Positions 45,221 through 55,044 are shown, counted from the stretch's first letter. The stretch is DNA of 64,000 nucleotides from Paludibacterium sp. B53371 (GCF_018802765.1 NZ_CP069163.1:3110311-3174310), one strand, 5' to 3'. Notes: generated by a model from the letters alone, not told the origin. Made by a program: numbers and translations.

Positions 45221-45339
45221 GAAATGCGACATTTCATGCAAAAGGGACATCGCCAAGGGTAACGTCTATTCTGCACATTAACGACGACAACCAACTCTTT
45301 ATTTCCGCTACGACATTCATAATTGAGACACCTACAGCA

Positions 45340-45762
45340 ATGCACAAAATGGCGGTCAACCACTCCACCCAAAAGCAATTAATTTTTGCAGTACTGGATG
45401 ATTTTTGCCACAATGGAGCACTTTCCAATGTTTTTGGCGGGCAATATGGGAGCAATCAAGAAAAATGGGCGTTGGCCGTCATAGATTTTATATATAACGC
45501 CATGGGTTTAGATTTGATAGCACCAATGCAATGCTTGCATGAATTTGAAAAACTCAGCACCGATGAAGTGATGGCACTTCTAGTTAGAAGTAAAGCAGAC
45601 CCTAACCTTGAAAGAAATGAAGATCTTGCTTGGGATATATTGTATCTATGTGGCACAGAAAAACTTAGATTGGCCGCTGAAAAATTTGATCTTGCCCACT
45701 GGGAAGCATTGAACCAACCTGTCAATGAGCAATTTTTTGATTACATAAACACTTCAACCTAA
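45340..45762 (+). CDS. Hypothetical protein, possible immunity gene
   Basis: 140 aa, AT-rich, predicted soluble and mostly helical (STQKQLIFAVLDDFCHNGAL ... LHEFEKLSTDEVMALLVRSK). I recognise no family with confidence. The start could be ATG 45340 or 45349; neither has a strong ribosome site. Its place in a run of small AT-rich genes after toxin-like cassettes suggests an orphan immunity gene, but nothing in the sequence proves it. Confidence 0.5.
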   Translation: MHKMAVNHSTQKQLIFAVLDDFCHNGALSNVFGGQYGSNQEKWALAVIDFIYNAMGLDLIAPMQCLHEFEKLSTDEVMALLVRSKADPNLERNEDLAWDILYLCGTEKLRLAAEKFDLAHWEALNQPVNEQFFDYINTST

Positions 45763-45772
45763 AGCGGCCCCT

Positions 45773-45804
45773 TGCATCATGACGTTTACTGACATCATGG
45801 TGCA
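45773..45804 (+). repeat. Inverted repeat between small island genes
   Basis: TGCATCATGA (45773-45782) pairs with TCATGGTGCA (45795-45804), one G-T wobble, with a 12-base loop. No T tract; may be a hairpin at the 3' end of the preceding gene. Confidence 0.35.
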
Positions 45805-45882
45805 GGAGTGACGGCAAAACAATGATACTTATCCAGCAAAACATGCAGAATATTGGATAGAATAACAACCAAAGAGGTATAC

Positions 45883-46350
45883 ATGGAAACAGTTATTAAA
45901 TTTAATACTCTCCATTGCGCAAATCTAATAAGAGCTGACATAAATAAAACAATCAACCTCACACAAAATAGCAATAAAGAAATTCTTCAAGGAAAAAAAT
46001 GGATCTATGCCACGCTAGATGACAAACAGATACTTGGCCAAGATGCAATCAACTTATCGACCGCAATGAATAATGCAAATTGTCATCAGGCTCATTACGG
46101 CTGGGCATTGGACTTTCTCAACAAAAGTGATTTTGAAATCAATACCTTCAGCTCAAACCAAGAATCCATCGAGGAAATTCAACATCCCGAATCAAGACTA
46201 GACCACATGGACAGTGTCATTTTCGGGGACCACCCGTTAAGGTTTTGCATTATTCGACCGGACTCATTCGACAAATTACTCTATGTAGTCGGAGAGGAAG
46301 ACTTCGTCCGCCAATGCTGCAAAGAAACAGGTTGGAAAATATATCGTTAG
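45883..46350 (+). CDS. Hypothetical protein, possible immunity gene
   Basis: 155 aa, strongly AT-rich (host codons are rare), soluble. GAGG lies six bases before ATG 45883, which I prefer to the open frame ten codons earlier. Segments: METVIKFNTLHCANLIRAD, KKWIYATLDDKQILGQDAINL and a cysteine pair near the end (VRQCCKETGW). No family recognised. It lies between two other small island genes. Confidence 0.55.
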   Translation: METVIKFNTLHCANLIRADINKTINLTQNSNKEILQGKKWIYATLDDKQILGQDAINLSTAMNNANCHQAHYGWALDFLNKSDFEINTFSSNQESIEEIQHPESRLDHMDSVIFGDHPLRFCIIRPDSFDKLLYVVGEEDFVRQCCKETGWKIYR

Positions 46351-46415
46351 ATATCCACTGGCAGTTTTATTGCCAATTATATTTAGCCAAGAACCCAGAG
46401 GGAGGCTGAATTCAC

Positions 46416-46940
46416 ATGTGCTTGTCGATCACCATCCCTCTGCATTTCGCCGAACAAAAAACCCGCCTGAGTTGGGCGGCCCTGCTCTGCGGCTACCAGC
46501 GAGCCTTACTGACCTGGCGTGACCTGGTCGAAGCGGCCAAAATCCAGCAGCACACTGGCGACCCTGTGATCTTGTCATTAGCCAAGGTGGATAAGAATCA
46601 TGTCTGGCAAGTGTCCGAACTAGCGGCTCAGCTGGCGCAACGGGAAACCAGACAAGAAAGCGAGATTAAAAAACAATGGCTATTCCTCAGTCTGGCCTGG
46701 GTCTATGAAAACAGGTTGACCGACCCGGACCCTCTCGGCACGGTAGAGACCATCTATGCTGACTTTGATTACCCACAGGAAATGGCGTCTTTTGTCCGCT
46801 ACATGCCTGTCACTGGCGGGTATTTGCCCAACAATCACTCTCCGGCACAGAATCATCAGCGCATGATGGACAACTGGCAACGCTTCCTGACTCATGCTCA
46901 GTCCGAATGGATGCATACGCCATCAGGAAAGGCATCCTGA
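46416..46940 (+). CDS. DUF2247-like protein, possible immunity gene
   Basis: 174 aa. LSWAALLCGYQRALLTWRDLVEAA near the N-terminus and QWLFLSLAWVYENR in the middle recall DUF2247, a domain often encoded next to polymorphic toxins; I give this from memory without a profile search. GGGAGG lies about ten bases before ATG 46416. Its composition is closer to the host than the three genes before it. Its last codons recur as a relic upstream of immunity-like gene 3, showing that such genes have been shuffled in this locus. Confidence 0.55.
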   Translation: MCLSITIPLHFAEQKTRLSWAALLCGYQRALLTWRDLVEAAKIQQHTGDPVILSLAKVDKNHVWQVSELAAQLAQRETRQESEIKKQWLFLSLAWVYENRLTDPDPLGTVETIYADFDYPQEMASFVRYMPVTGGYLPNNHSPAQNHQRMMDNWQRFLTHAQSEWMHTPSGKAS

Positions 46941-46990
46941 AAAAAAAGCGAATGCCAGGCGTCAACGCCGATGCCTTAGCAAATAGCGAC

Positions 46991-47026
46991 AAAAGGGTGC
47001 ATGCCCCACAGGCCATGCACCCTTTT
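46991..47026. terminator. Bidirectional terminator at the island's right end
   Basis: A perfect 13-bp stem AAAAGGGTGCATG / CATGCACCCTTTT with a 10-base loop. It ends both the island transcript and azoR on the other strand. Confidence 0.9.
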
Positions 47027-47083
47027 CTTCATTTCACCCATCGCGGCACACTTCGCGAGCACCGCGGCGGACGATCAGAACCG

Positions 47084-47692
47084 TTACAGCTTCAGCGCAG
47101 CAATCGCCTCGTGGGCGGCATGCAGCGCGGTGGCGCGCTTGTCTTCGCCCATGTTGACCGCTTCGGCGCGCACGATCTGCACGTCGGCGCTGCCGAGGAA
47201 GCCCATCACGGTACGCAGGTAATCTTCCTGGAAGTCCATCAGCTGACCTTGCTCATTGGTGTAGACACCACCGCGCGAGGAGGCGATCAGCACCTTCTTG
47301 TTCACAGCCAGACCCACCGGACCGTTTTCGGTGTACTTGAAGGTACGGCCCACGGCAGAGATGCGGTCAATCCAGCTCTTCAGTTGCGAAGGAATCGAGA
47401 AGTTGTACATCGGCGCAGCAATCACCACCACATCGGCAGCCAGGAACTCATCGATCAGGCTGTCGGTCAGCGCACGTTCGGCACGCTGGGTCGGGGTCCA
47501 GTCGGATTCGGGGGCAAAGGCAGCACCGAAGATTTCACCCGACAAGTGAGCGATCGGCTGAGCCACCACATCGCGGTAGGCCACGCTGGCTTGCGGATGA
47601 CGGGCACGAACAGCGGCCACCATGGCGGCGCTCAGTTCACGCGACACCGACTTGTCACCGAGGATGCTGGCATCGATATGCAGGATTTTCAT
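47084..47692 (-). CDS. azoR: FMN-dependent NADH-azoreductase
   Basis: 202-aa flavodoxin-fold NADH:quinone/azo reductase. Seen: MKILHIDASILGDKSVSREL, FMN site PMYNFSIPSQLKSWIDR (about 95-111) and SSRGGVYT (about 140-147). AAGGA lies seven bases before ATG 47692. In this arrangement the divergent LysR regulator often induces the reductase in response to quinones or other electrophiles. Confidence 0.94.
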   Translation of the reverse strand: MKILHIDASILGDKSVSRELSAAMVAAVRARHPQASVAYRDVVAQPIAHLSGEIFGAAFAPESDWTPTQRAERALTDSLIDEFLAADVVVIAAPMYNFSIPSQLKSWIDRISAVGRTFKYTENGPVGLAVNKKVLIASSRGGVYTNEQGQLMDFQEDYLRTVMGFLGSADVQIVRAEAVNMGEDKRATALHAAHEAIAALKL

Positions 47693-47741
47693 GATGGGTT
47701 TCCTTCACAAGTTGTTTGTATGGCTGAATCGTATATTGCTG

Positions 47742-47797
47742 GGACAATCATGAATAGATAGCTAAAATCAGATTCATTGTTCCAAAAACAGGACAAT
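47742..47797. promoter_or_regulatory. Probable LysR operator between azoR and its regulator
   Basis: GGACAAT occurs at 47742-47748 and 47791-47797, and the inverted ATTGTTCC at 47776-47783. ATGAAT (47750-47755) and ATTCAT (47772-47777) extend the dyad symmetry. The 109-base gap holds both promoters. Confidence 0.5.
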
Positions 47798-47801
47798 CTA
47801 C

Positions 47802-48737
47802 ATGCAAGACCTGAATGATCTGTTCTACTTTGCCAAAGTGGTCGAACACGGCGGCTTCATGGCCGCCGGCCGCGCCCTGGGCATTCCCAAGTCGCGACTT
47901 TCACGGCGCATTGCCGAACTGGAAGAACGCCTGGGCACCCGACTGCTGCATCGCACCACCCGTCACCTGGCGCTGACCGAGATTGGCAGTCAGTACTACC
48001 AGCACTGCCAGGCGGTGCTGGCCGAAGCCGAAGCCGCAGAAGAAACCATCGCCCGTGTGCAGGCCGAGCCGCGCGGACTGTTGCGCATCAGCTGTCCGGA
48101 ACTGCTGGCCAAAACCCTGCTGGCCCCCATCCTGCCACGCTTTCTGGCCGCCCATCCCCAGGTACGCATTCAGCTGGAAGCCACCAACCGCCGCGTCGAT
48201 CTGATCGAAGAAGGCATTGATCTGGCACTGCGCGTGCGCAATGTGATCGAAGACAGCGCCAATCAGGTTGCTCGCCCCCTGAGTACCAGCCGCATGCTGA
48301 TGGTTGCCAGCCCGGCCTTGCTGGCAGAGCTGGGCACCCCGCGCATGCCGGGCGAGCTGCTGCGCTACCCCTGCCTGACCATGAGCCGTCCGGATGGCCG
48401 AGGCCTGTGGGTGCTGCTGGATGGTGATGGTCATGAAGTCCGGCTGCAGATCGATGCCCCGCGCCTGATGACCGACGATCTGGTGGTCCTGGCCGAAGCG
48501 GCGGCTCAGGGGGTCGGCGTCGCCCTGCTGCCCAGCCTGGTCTGCCAGCCCTATCTGCAGGACGGACGGCTGCAGGCGCTGCTGCCGGATTGCCAGTCGC
48601 CCTGGGGCATCCTGCATCTGGTCTACCCCTCAAGGCGCGGGCTGATCCCCGCCCTGCGGTTGCTGATCGACTTCCTGCTGAACGAAACGCCAGGCCAGAG
48701 CCAGGGCTTCTATCAGGCACGGGTGATCCGGGAATAG
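47802..48737 (+). CDS. LysR-family transcriptional regulator
   Basis: 311 aa of the LrhA/AaeR/DhcR-like crowded group: MQDLNDLFYFAKVVEHGGF, helix-turn-helix GRALGIPKSRLSRRIAELEERLG, RLLHRTTRHLALTEIG. The effector domain has RGLLRISCPELLAKTLLAP. Divergent from azoR with a shared repeat-rich intergenic region, so azoR is the likely target. Confidence 0.88.
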   Translation: MQDLNDLFYFAKVVEHGGFMAAGRALGIPKSRLSRRIAELEERLGTRLLHRTTRHLALTEIGSQYYQHCQAVLAEAEAAEETIARVQAEPRGLLRISCPELLAKTLLAPILPRFLAAHPQVRIQLEATNRRVDLIEEGIDLALRVRNVIEDSANQVARPLSTSRMLMVASPALLAELGTPRMPGELLRYPCLTMSRPDGRGLWVLLDGDGHEVRLQIDAPRLMTDDLVVLAEAAAQGVGVALLPSLVCQPYLQDGRLQALLPDCQSPWGILHLVYPSRRGLIPALRLLIDFLLNETPGQSQGFYQARVIRE

Positions 48738-48816
48738 CACTGGAAGGGGCCTCGGGCAGGCGGTATAGTCAGCGGATAACCATACGAATACCTGACAACT
48801 ACATTGGAGAATTCCC

Positions 48817-50007
48817 TTGTTTGAACACGTCGAATCCTACCCTGGCGATCCGATTCTCGGCCTGCTGCAGGCCTTCCTGAAGGATGAACGCAGCGACAAG
48901 GTCAATCTGGGCATCGGCCTCTACTACGATGAGGAAGGCCGCCTGCCACGTCTGGCCGCCGTCAGTGCCGTCGAGGCCAAACTGCAGCAAAATCCGACGC
49001 CCTGCAGCTATCTGCCGATGGAAGGCGCCGCCAATTACCGCCAGGCTCTGCAGCCGCTGCTGTTTGGCCCGAATGCGCCATTCGCCCGGATCGCCACCAT
49101 CCAGACCCTGGGTGGCTCCGGCGCGCTGAAGATCGGCGCCGACTTCCTCAAGCGCACCTTCCCCGAAGCCGGCGTCTGGGTCAGCGACCCGACCTGGGAC
49201 AACCATGTGGCCGTGTTTGAAGGCGCCGGTTTCAAGGTAGGCCGTTACCCCTACTTCGACGCCCAGGGCAGCCGGGTCAAGTTCGAGGCCATGCTCGACT
49301 GCCTGGCCAGTCTGCCGGCACACAGCATCGTGCTGCTGCACCCCTGCTGCCACAACCCGACCGGCACTGACCTGAGCCCGGCCCAGTGGGACCAGGTGAT
49401 CGATCTGCTGCTTGAGCACGAACTGGTCCCCTTCCTCGACATCGCCTATCAGGGCTTTGGTGACGGGCTGGAAGAAGACGCCTATGCCATTCGTACTCTG
49501 CTGGCGCGTGGTGCCTCCTTCCTGGTGGCCAACTCTTTCTCCAAGATCTTCTCGCTCTATGGCGAGCGCTGTGGCGGTCTGTCGGTGGTCTGCGCCAGCG
49601 AAGAAGAAGCCCGCCGGGTGCTGGGCCAGTTGCAGGCCACGGTACGGCGCAACTACTCCAGCCCGCCGACCCATGGCAGCCAGCTGATCGCCGGCGTGCT
49701 GAGCGATACCGGCTTGCGTGCACAGTGGGAAAACGAGCTGGCCGGCATGCGCGGCCGCATCAAGGCCATGCGCCAGGTGCTGTTCGATGTGCTGAGTCAC
49801 GAGCTGCCCGGTCATGACTTCCAGTATCTGCTGACGCAGAAAGGCATGTTCAGCTACACCGGCCTGACACCGCCACAGATCGAGCGCCTGCGCGAAAAGC
49901 ATGCAGTCTACCTGGTCGGTTCCGGCCGCATGTGCGTCGCCGGACTGAATCGCGGCAACGCCGAGCGCGTGGCCCAGGCCTTTGCCGAAGTGATCCAGTC
50001 TGTCTGA
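48817..50007 (+). CDS. tyrB: Aromatic amino acid aminotransferase
   Basis: 396-aa class I PLP aminotransferase of the AspC/TyrB type. Start TTG 48817 with GGAG eight bases upstream; [16 protein letters not shown] is the standard N-terminus. Seen: [26 protein letters not shown] and the PLP-lysine in [15 protein letters not shown]. Converts aromatic 2-oxo acids (and oxaloacetate) to amino acids; TyrB versus AspC cannot be fully settled. Confidence 0.9.
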   Translation: MFEHVESYPGDPILGLLQAFLKDERSDKVNLGIGLYYDEEGRLPRLAAVSAVEAKLQQNPTPCSYLPMEGAANYRQALQPLLFGPNAPFARIATIQTLGGSGALKIGADFLKRTFPEAGVWVSDPTWDNHVAVFEGAGFKVGRYPYFDAQGSRVKFEAMLDCLASLPAHSIVLLHPCCHNPTGTDLSPAQWDQVIDLLLEHELVPFLDIAYQGFGDGLEEDAYAIRTLLARGASFLVANSFSKIFSLYGERCGGLSVVCASEEEARRVLGQLQATVRRNYSSPPTHGSQLIAGVLSDTGLRAQWENELAGMRGRIKAMRQVLFDVLSHELPGHDFQYLLTQKGMFSYTGLTPPQIERLREKHAVYLVGSGRMCVAGLNRGNAERVAQAFAEVIQSV

Positions 50008-50021
50008 ACGACCGACATACA

Positions 50022-50053
50022 AAAGCCCTGCAGCTTGCTGCAGGGCTTTGTTA
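50022..50053 (+). terminator. Terminator after tyrB
   Basis: AAAGCCCTGCAG / CTGCAGGGCTTT with a CTTG loop, followed by GTTATTT. Twelve perfect base pairs. Confidence 0.85.
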
Positions 50054-50127
50054 TTTCGGAGGCGGCTGAGCGCCAAACGCCTCACTTTCCGTCAGGATTT
50101 TTGCATGATCGTTCTGATGGAAAGGCC

Positions 50128-50340
50128 ATGGGCAAGTCCTATCACAAACAACTTCCCACGCCTTTACGGGAAAGGCAGTCATCTGCCACGAACTGGCGAC
50201 GCGTCACACTGCCGGACGGTTCCAGTTGCTTCACCCCCAGACCCGAGCCGCCGCCATCACGACTGAGCAGACTGACCCCGCATGGGTTCTGGCTGCTGCT
50301 ATTGCTGATCATCCTGTTGCAGTCACTGATTCCGGACTGA
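50128..50340 (+). CDS. Small tail-anchored-like protein
   Basis: 70 residues from MGKSYHKQLPTPLRERQ, basic and proline-rich, ending with one hydrophobic helix (GFWLLLLLIILLQSLIPD). The ribosome site is poor (GGAAAGG only two bases from ATG), and an overlapping frame from ATG 50105 exists. The strong C-terminal membrane segment is the main reason to list it. It is convergent with the yejK-like gene. Confidence 0.35.
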   Translation: MGKSYHKQLPTPLRERQSSATNWRRVTLPDGSSCFTPRPEPPPSRLSRLTPHGFWLLLLLIILLQSLIPD

Positions 50341-50346
50341 AACAGC

Positions 50347-51363
50347 TCAGTCTGCCAGCTCACGCTTGCGCAGCTTGAGCGTCAGTGTCATCTCCCCTTC
50401 CCCGTCTGCACTGGAATGAATGTTTTTCAGCGTGATACCGGCCGGCAGCAACAAGCTGATGCCATGGCCGACGCCGTACTTCGACAGCGTCCGCTCCAGC
50501 CGCTTGGCCATGCCCTGCGCCGGCAGGGCATCGTGATCATCCCGCACAAAGCCGCAGGACTCGGCCGCCGCATCAAAGGCATGCGCCGCCTGCTCGCGCG
50601 GCACGAACTTGCCGGCCACAGCCATCACCTGTCCCGGCGATACCGTCTGGCTCTCTTCGCACAACTCCAGGCACGCCTCGCGGAATTCCGCCTGCTGCAC
50701 CGGATCTTCGATATCACTGCTGATCTGCTGCACGGCGGTGGCCACCATGCGGCTCTTGGACACCGCATCCGGCACGCGCATGGCCTTGAGAAAATCATCC
50801 AGCCAGAACTTGGTCTGCTGCCCCTGGCGATCGATGGCGTAGACGATCGGCCCGTGCTCCAGTATCAGCGCCCCCTTGTCGATCAGCCGCGGGTTGATGC
50901 CGCTGGCGTGGCGGATATCGAACACATCCCCCGACTCGACCACACTGAGAAAATCCTCGCGGATCTCGGCCTTGAACACCCCCAGACCACGCACATTGCG
51001 CTCACCGTCCGACAGCCCGTCGAACAGGATGACGAACAAGTCACCGGCGCTGATGTTGGGGTGGGTCGAGCGGGCATACAGGTGGCGCGCAATGCGCTGT
51101 GACACCTCGAGAAAATCCAGCTCGCCATGAAAGAACTGGCGCGAGTAGTGATAAATCTCGTTCAGCTTGAGATCGGTTTCGTGAAAGAACTGGTACTTCT
51201 TCTTGTCCGAGACGATGCCCTTGAGATAGCCATTGAGCAACAGTCCCGAGACCGCCTCATCCACGGCCGGCGTGCGGTCGGACAACTGCAGCACCTCACC
51301 GCGCGACTGGTTGCCTACCCGGTGTACCGCCAGACACTGCACATTTGCCTGTTCGATCAACAT
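50347..51363 (-). CDS. yejK: Nucleoid-associated protein YejK/NdpA
   Basis: 338-aa nucleoid-associated protein of the NdpA/YejK family. Seen: the N-terminal QCLAVHRVGNQSRGE region, SGDLFVILFDG-like stretch (NISAGDLFVILFDGLSDGE) and the C-terminal ITLKNIHSSADGEGEMTLTL. The family binds DNA with little sequence preference; the cellular role is unclear. Stands alone on the minus strand. Confidence 0.88.
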   Translation of the reverse strand: MLIEQANVQCLAVHRVGNQSRGEVLQLSDRTPAVDEAVSGLLLNGYLKGIVSDKKKYQFFHETDLKLNEIYHYSRQFFHGELDFLEVSQRIARHLYARSTHPNISAGDLFVILFDGLSDGERNVRGLGVFKAEIREDFLSVVESGDVFDIRHASGINPRLIDKGALILEHGPIVYAIDRQGQQTKFWLDDFLKAMRVPDAVSKSRMVATAVQQISSDIEDPVQQAEFREACLELCEESQTVSPGQVMAVAGKFVPREQAAHAFDAAAESCGFVRDDHDALPAQGMAKRLERTLSKYGVGHGISLLLPAGITLKNIHSSADGEGEMTLTLKLRKRELAD

Positions 51364-51434
51364 GCTGCTTGCTCCCTGCCAGAAATCGATGCCGGATTAT
51401 TCCTGCCGGGCGAGCGCTTGGCAACTGCCATTCC

Positions 51435-52406
51435 TCAGCGGATCAGCTGCTGCAACTGGGCCGCATCGTTGTCGGTGCGAATCTGGATCCACACAGGCAG
51501 ATGATCGGACAGCTCGCGGGTATAGCGCGCCTTGCTCATCGGGCCGAAGTGCGCTGGATCAAACAGCTCGTTGATGAACGCGTCGCCCAGATGAAAATCC
51601 AGCACCCCGCCCCGGTCGGCAAAACTGTCCGGATACACCGCGGAGGGGTATTGCAGGATCTGGTCATAACGCTTGTCGCGCGCCAGATTGCTGCCGAAGC
51701 CGTCACCAATCATCGCCTGCGGCACCTGCAGGCCGTAGCGGGTCAGCGCGGCAAACAGCGGACTGTCGCGCGAGGGAATGTTGAAGTCGCCCAGCACGAT
51801 CAGGTCCTCGTCGACCGACTGCTCCGAGCGGCGAAAATCGTCAAGCCACTGCGCCAGCATGGACAGCTCGCCCAGGCGGTCTGCCTCGTGCTCGCCCCAG
51901 CGGATATGCACCGCCATCACCACGAAATCGAAATTGCCGGAACGAAACGAGGCCAGATAGGGCAGGCGCCACCACATCCCCTCAGCCAGGACATATTCGC
52001 GGCCCCGGCGCTGGCGCGGCGGAATCGCCACCGCAGCCAGGCCATTGAAGGTGACGGCACGCCGGTCATAGACAAAGGCAAAACGCTCGCCATTACCGCC
52101 CGGATCCGGCACCACGCCTGAATAGACCACACGCCAGTCCGGACCGAGGATGGCCAGTACCCGCTGCAGATCCGACAGGTCCTCTTTCAACTCGATCAGC
52201 GAAATCAGATCGAACTGCCCCATGATTTCGGCCAGATAGTGAATGGCAGCCTCGCTGCGCGCTCGCTGGCCAAACTCGCGGATATTCCAGGTAGCCAGAT
52301 TGAGGGTTTCATCAATACGCGAGGATGGAATCGCCGCCGCCGCAATGCGCTGCTTCAGACAACATAAACCACGGGCCAGTACCGGATCGACCTTGCCATG
52401 CTGCAT
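51435..52406 (-). CDS. Endonuclease/exonuclease/phosphatase-family protein
   Basis: 323-aa EEP-fold phosphoesterase. Conserved metal and catalytic motifs: LATWNIREFG, LIELKEDLSDL, VMAVHIRWGE, LGDFNIPSRD and LSDHLPVWI. There is no signal peptide. Substrate (nucleic acid or phosphoester) cannot be read from the sequence. Divergent from btsS. Confidence 0.85.
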   Translation of the reverse strand: MQHGKVDPVLARGLCCLKQRIAAAAIPSSRIDETLNLATWNIREFGQRARSEAAIHYLAEIMGQFDLISLIELKEDLSDLQRVLAILGPDWRVVYSGVVPDPGGNGERFAFVYDRRAVTFNGLAAVAIPPRQRRGREYVLAEGMWWRLPYLASFRSGNFDFVVMAVHIRWGEHEADRLGELSMLAQWLDDFRRSEQSVDEDLIVLGDFNIPSRDSPLFAALTRYGLQVPQAMIGDGFGSNLARDKRYDQILQYPSAVYPDSFADRGGVLDFHLGDAFINELFDPAHFGPMSKARYTRELSDHLPVWIQIRTDNDAAQLQQLIR

Positions 52407-52543
52407 GGGCTGCTGCTCCTGGAGAGAGAATCAGCCCGACAGACTAGACAGGGAGGGCGCAGTACAACAGGGCGCGCGGCAACCTCCATCCACATCTGCT
52501 GTATGGGCATTCGGTGCTACCATGACGACATGAGCTACCCCCA

Positions 52544-54262
52544 ATGGAAGACCCCATCGTCGGCATGATCGCTTATCAACTCACCGAGATCCTGCTGCTG
52601 ATGCAGCAGATGTGCGTCTATCTGGTCATTGCCTACCTGATGAGCAAGACCCCCCTGTTCGCGCCACTGGCGGCCGGCACCTTCCGCCTGCCCTACAAGG
52701 TGGTGTGCTACCTGGTGTTCTCCGCCTTCTGCATCATGGGCACCTACTTCGGCTTTCACATCAACGATTCGATTGCCAACACCCGCGCCACCGGCGCCGT
52801 ACTGGGCGGCATCATGGGCGGACCGCTGGTCGGCTTTGCCGTCGGCCTGACCGGCGGCATCCACCGCTACACCCTTGGCGGCTTCTCGGCCTTTGCCTGC
52901 ATGGTCTCCACCGTCGCCGAAGGCCTGCTGGGCGGGATGGTGCACAGCTATCTGAACCGGCGCGGCCAGCGCGAGCGCCTGTTTAACCCGCTGGTGGTGG
53001 CCGGTACCGCCTTCTGCGCCGAAATCATGCAGATGCTGATCATCCTGCTGCTGGCCCATCCCTTTGCCGCCGCCCTCGACCTGGTCAAGCACATCGCCCT
53101 GCCCATGACCATTGCCAACTCGCTGGGTGCCGGCATGTTCATGCGCATTTTGCTCGACCGCCGGGTGATCATCGAAAAATACTCCAGCAGCTTCTCCAGC
53201 AAGGCCCTGAAGATCGCCGCGCGCGCCGAGGGCGTGCTGCGCCAGGGCTTCAATGCCGAAAACAGCCTGCGGGTGGCACGCATCATCTACGAAGAACTGG
53301 GCGTCGGCGCTGTGGCCATCACCGACCGCGACAAGCTGCTGGCCTTCATCGGCATCGGCGACGACCACCACCTGACCGGCCAGCCCATCACCTCACCGCA
53401 TACCCACCGCGCCATCAGCGAAAACCGCGTGGTGTTTGCCGACGGCGCGGAAACCCCCTACCAGTGCTCGATCTCGCCACACTGCCGGCTGGGCTCCACC
53501 CTGGTGATTCCGTTGCGGGGCGAGAGCGATCGCGTCATCGGCACGATCAAGCTGTATGAGCCCAAGAACAAACTGATCTCGGCGATCAACCTGACTCTGG
53601 GCGAAGGCATCGCCCGCCTGCTGTCGACCCAGATCCTGGCCGGTCGCTTCGATGCCCAGCACCAGCTGCTGGCGCAGACCGAACTCAAGCTGCTGCATGC
53701 CCAGGTCAACCCACACTTCCTGTTCAACGCCCTCAACACCCTGTCGGCAGTGATCCGGCGCGACCCGGAGCAGGCGCGGCAACTGGTCCAGCACCTGTCG
53801 ACCTTCTTCCGCAAAAACCTCAAGCGTCAGACCGAGGAAGTGACGCTGGCCGACGAAATCGAGCACGTCAATGCCTACCTGAAAATCCAGCAGGCCCGTT
53901 TTGCCGACAAGCTGCAGGTGGTCTTTGTCTTCGAACCGGACACACTCAACAGCCTGCTGCCGGCCTTCTCGCTGCAGCCGATTGTCGAGAATGCCGTCAA
54001 GCACGGCACCGCCCAGCTGCTGGGTCAGGGGCGAATCGAAATCGGCTCGGCCCTGCAGAACGACGGCCTGCTGATCTGGGTCGAGGACAACGCCGGCCTG
54101 TACAAACCCAGCATCAGCAAGGACGGTCTGGGCATGAACCTGGTCGACCGGCGCATCAAGGCGCGCTTTGGCGAACGTTACGGGCTGTCGGTACAGTGCG
54201 AGCCAGACCGCACCACCCGTGTGGATATTCACTTGCCCTTGCAGAGGGAGGCTGTGGCATGA
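52544..54262 (+). CDS. btsS: Pyruvate-sensing histidine kinase BtsS (LytS family)
   Basis: 572 aa, strikingly close to E. coli BtsS (YehU) in motif wording. 5TMR-LYT membrane domain ([50 protein letters not shown]), GAF-like domain ([30 protein letters not shown]), then His-kinase box [18 protein letters not shown] and ATPase ([23 protein letters not shown]). BtsS senses external pyruvate in E. coli. Start could be ATG 52544 or 52565; neither has a strong ribosome site. It overlaps btsR as ATGA. Confidence 0.93.
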   Translation: MEDPIVGMIAYQLTEILLLMQQMCVYLVIAYLMSKTPLFAPLAAGTFRLPYKVVCYLVFSAFCIMGTYFGFHINDSIANTRATGAVLGGIMGGPLVGFAVGLTGGIHRYTLGGFSAFACMVSTVAEGLLGGMVHSYLNRRGQRERLFNPLVVAGTAFCAEIMQMLIILLLAHPFAAALDLVKHIALPMTIANSLGAGMFMRILLDRRVIIEKYSSSFSSKALKIAARAEGVLRQGFNAENSLRVARIIYEELGVGAVAITDRDKLLAFIGIGDDHHLTGQPITSPHTHRAISENRVVFADGAETPYQCSISPHCRLGSTLVIPLRGESDRVIGTIKLYEPKNKLISAINLTLGEGIARLLSTQILAGRFDAQHQLLAQTELKLLHAQVNPHFLFNALNTLSAVIRRDPEQARQLVQHLSTFFRKNLKRQTEEVTLADEIEHVNAYLKIQQARFADKLQVVFVFEPDTLNSLLPAFSLQPIVENAVKHGTAQLLGQGRIEIGSALQNDGLLIWVEDNAGLYKPSISKDGLGMNLVDRRIKARFGERYGLSVQCEPDRTTRVDIHLPLQREAVA

Positions 54263-54981
54263 ACGTGCTGATCGTGGACGATGAACCGCTGGCGCGCGAG
54301 GAACTGCGCCTGCTGCTGGACCAGGCGCCAGACATCACGGTCATGGGCGAGTGCAGCAACGCCATCGAGGCCATTGCCGCCATTCACCGCCTCAAGCCGG
54401 ATGTGGTGTTCCTCGACATCCAGATGCCGCGCATCAGCGGGCTGGAGATGCTGGCCATGCTCGACCCGGAGCACATGCCGCACATCGTGTTCCTCACCGC
54501 CTACGATGAGTACGCCCTGAAAGCCTTCGAGGAAAATGCCTTCGACTACCTGCTCAAGCCGGCCGAACCGGCACGACTGGCCAAGACCCTCGAAAGGCTG
54601 CGGCGCGAGCAAGGCGCGCACCAGCCCCTCAACCTGCTGACCCCGGGACAAACCCTGAGCTATGTGCCCTGCCAAGGGGCCGGCAAGATCCTGCTGCTCA
54701 AGCTGCCGGACATCGAATACGTCGGCTCGCGCGTCAGCGGGGTGTTCGTGGTCGACCATGCCGGCCAGGAGCACTTCACCGAACTGACCCTGCGCACACT
54801 GGAAGAGAAATCGCCGCTGGTGCGCTGTCACCGCCAGTACCTGGTCAACCTGGATGCCGTGGCAGAAATCCGCCTGGGCGAAGCCGGTGCCGCCGACATT
54901 CTGGCGCGCAACGGCCATCTGGTCCCGGTCAGCCGCCGCTATCTCAAGCCGCTCAAGCAGCGCGTCGGCATCGCTGACTGA
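54259..54981 (+). CDS. btsR: LytTR response regulator BtsR
   Basis: 240 aa from [20 protein letters not shown]. Receiver with phospho-Asp in [13 protein letters not shown] and Lys in LLKPAEP; LytTR DNA-binding domain ([42 protein letters not shown]). Translation-coupled to btsS. In E. coli it activates btsT through tandem ACCGCTCA-type repeats, and three such repeats lie directly downstream before the CstA-type gene. Confidence 0.93.
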   Translation: MNVLIVDDEPLAREELRLLLDQAPDITVMGECSNAIEAIAAIHRLKPDVVFLDIQMPRISGLEMLAMLDPEHMPHIVFLTAYDEYALKAFEENAFDYLLKPAEPARLAKTLERLRREQGAHQPLNLLTPGQTLSYVPCQGAGKILLLKLPDIEYVGSRVSGVFVVDHAGQEHFTELTLRTLEEKSPLVRCHRQYLVNLDAVAEIRLGEAGAADILARNGHLVPVSRRYLKPLKQRVGIAD

Positions 54982-54982
54982 A

Positions 54983-55032
54983 ACCGCTTGGCGGCCGAAT
55001 CCGACCGCTCAGCCCCGGGCAATGACCGCTTG
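54983..55032 (+). promoter_or_regulatory. Three tandem BtsR boxes
   Basis: ACCGCTTG (54983-54990), ACCGCTCA (55004-55011) and ACCGCTTG (55025-55032), separated by exactly 13 bases each, period 21. The E. coli BtsR motif is ACC(G/A)CT(C/T)A twice with a 13-base spacer. The first box begins two bases after the btsR TGA, and the last lies 12 bases upstream of the -35. Confidence 0.88.
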
Positions 55033-55044
55033 GTCAGGAACTGC

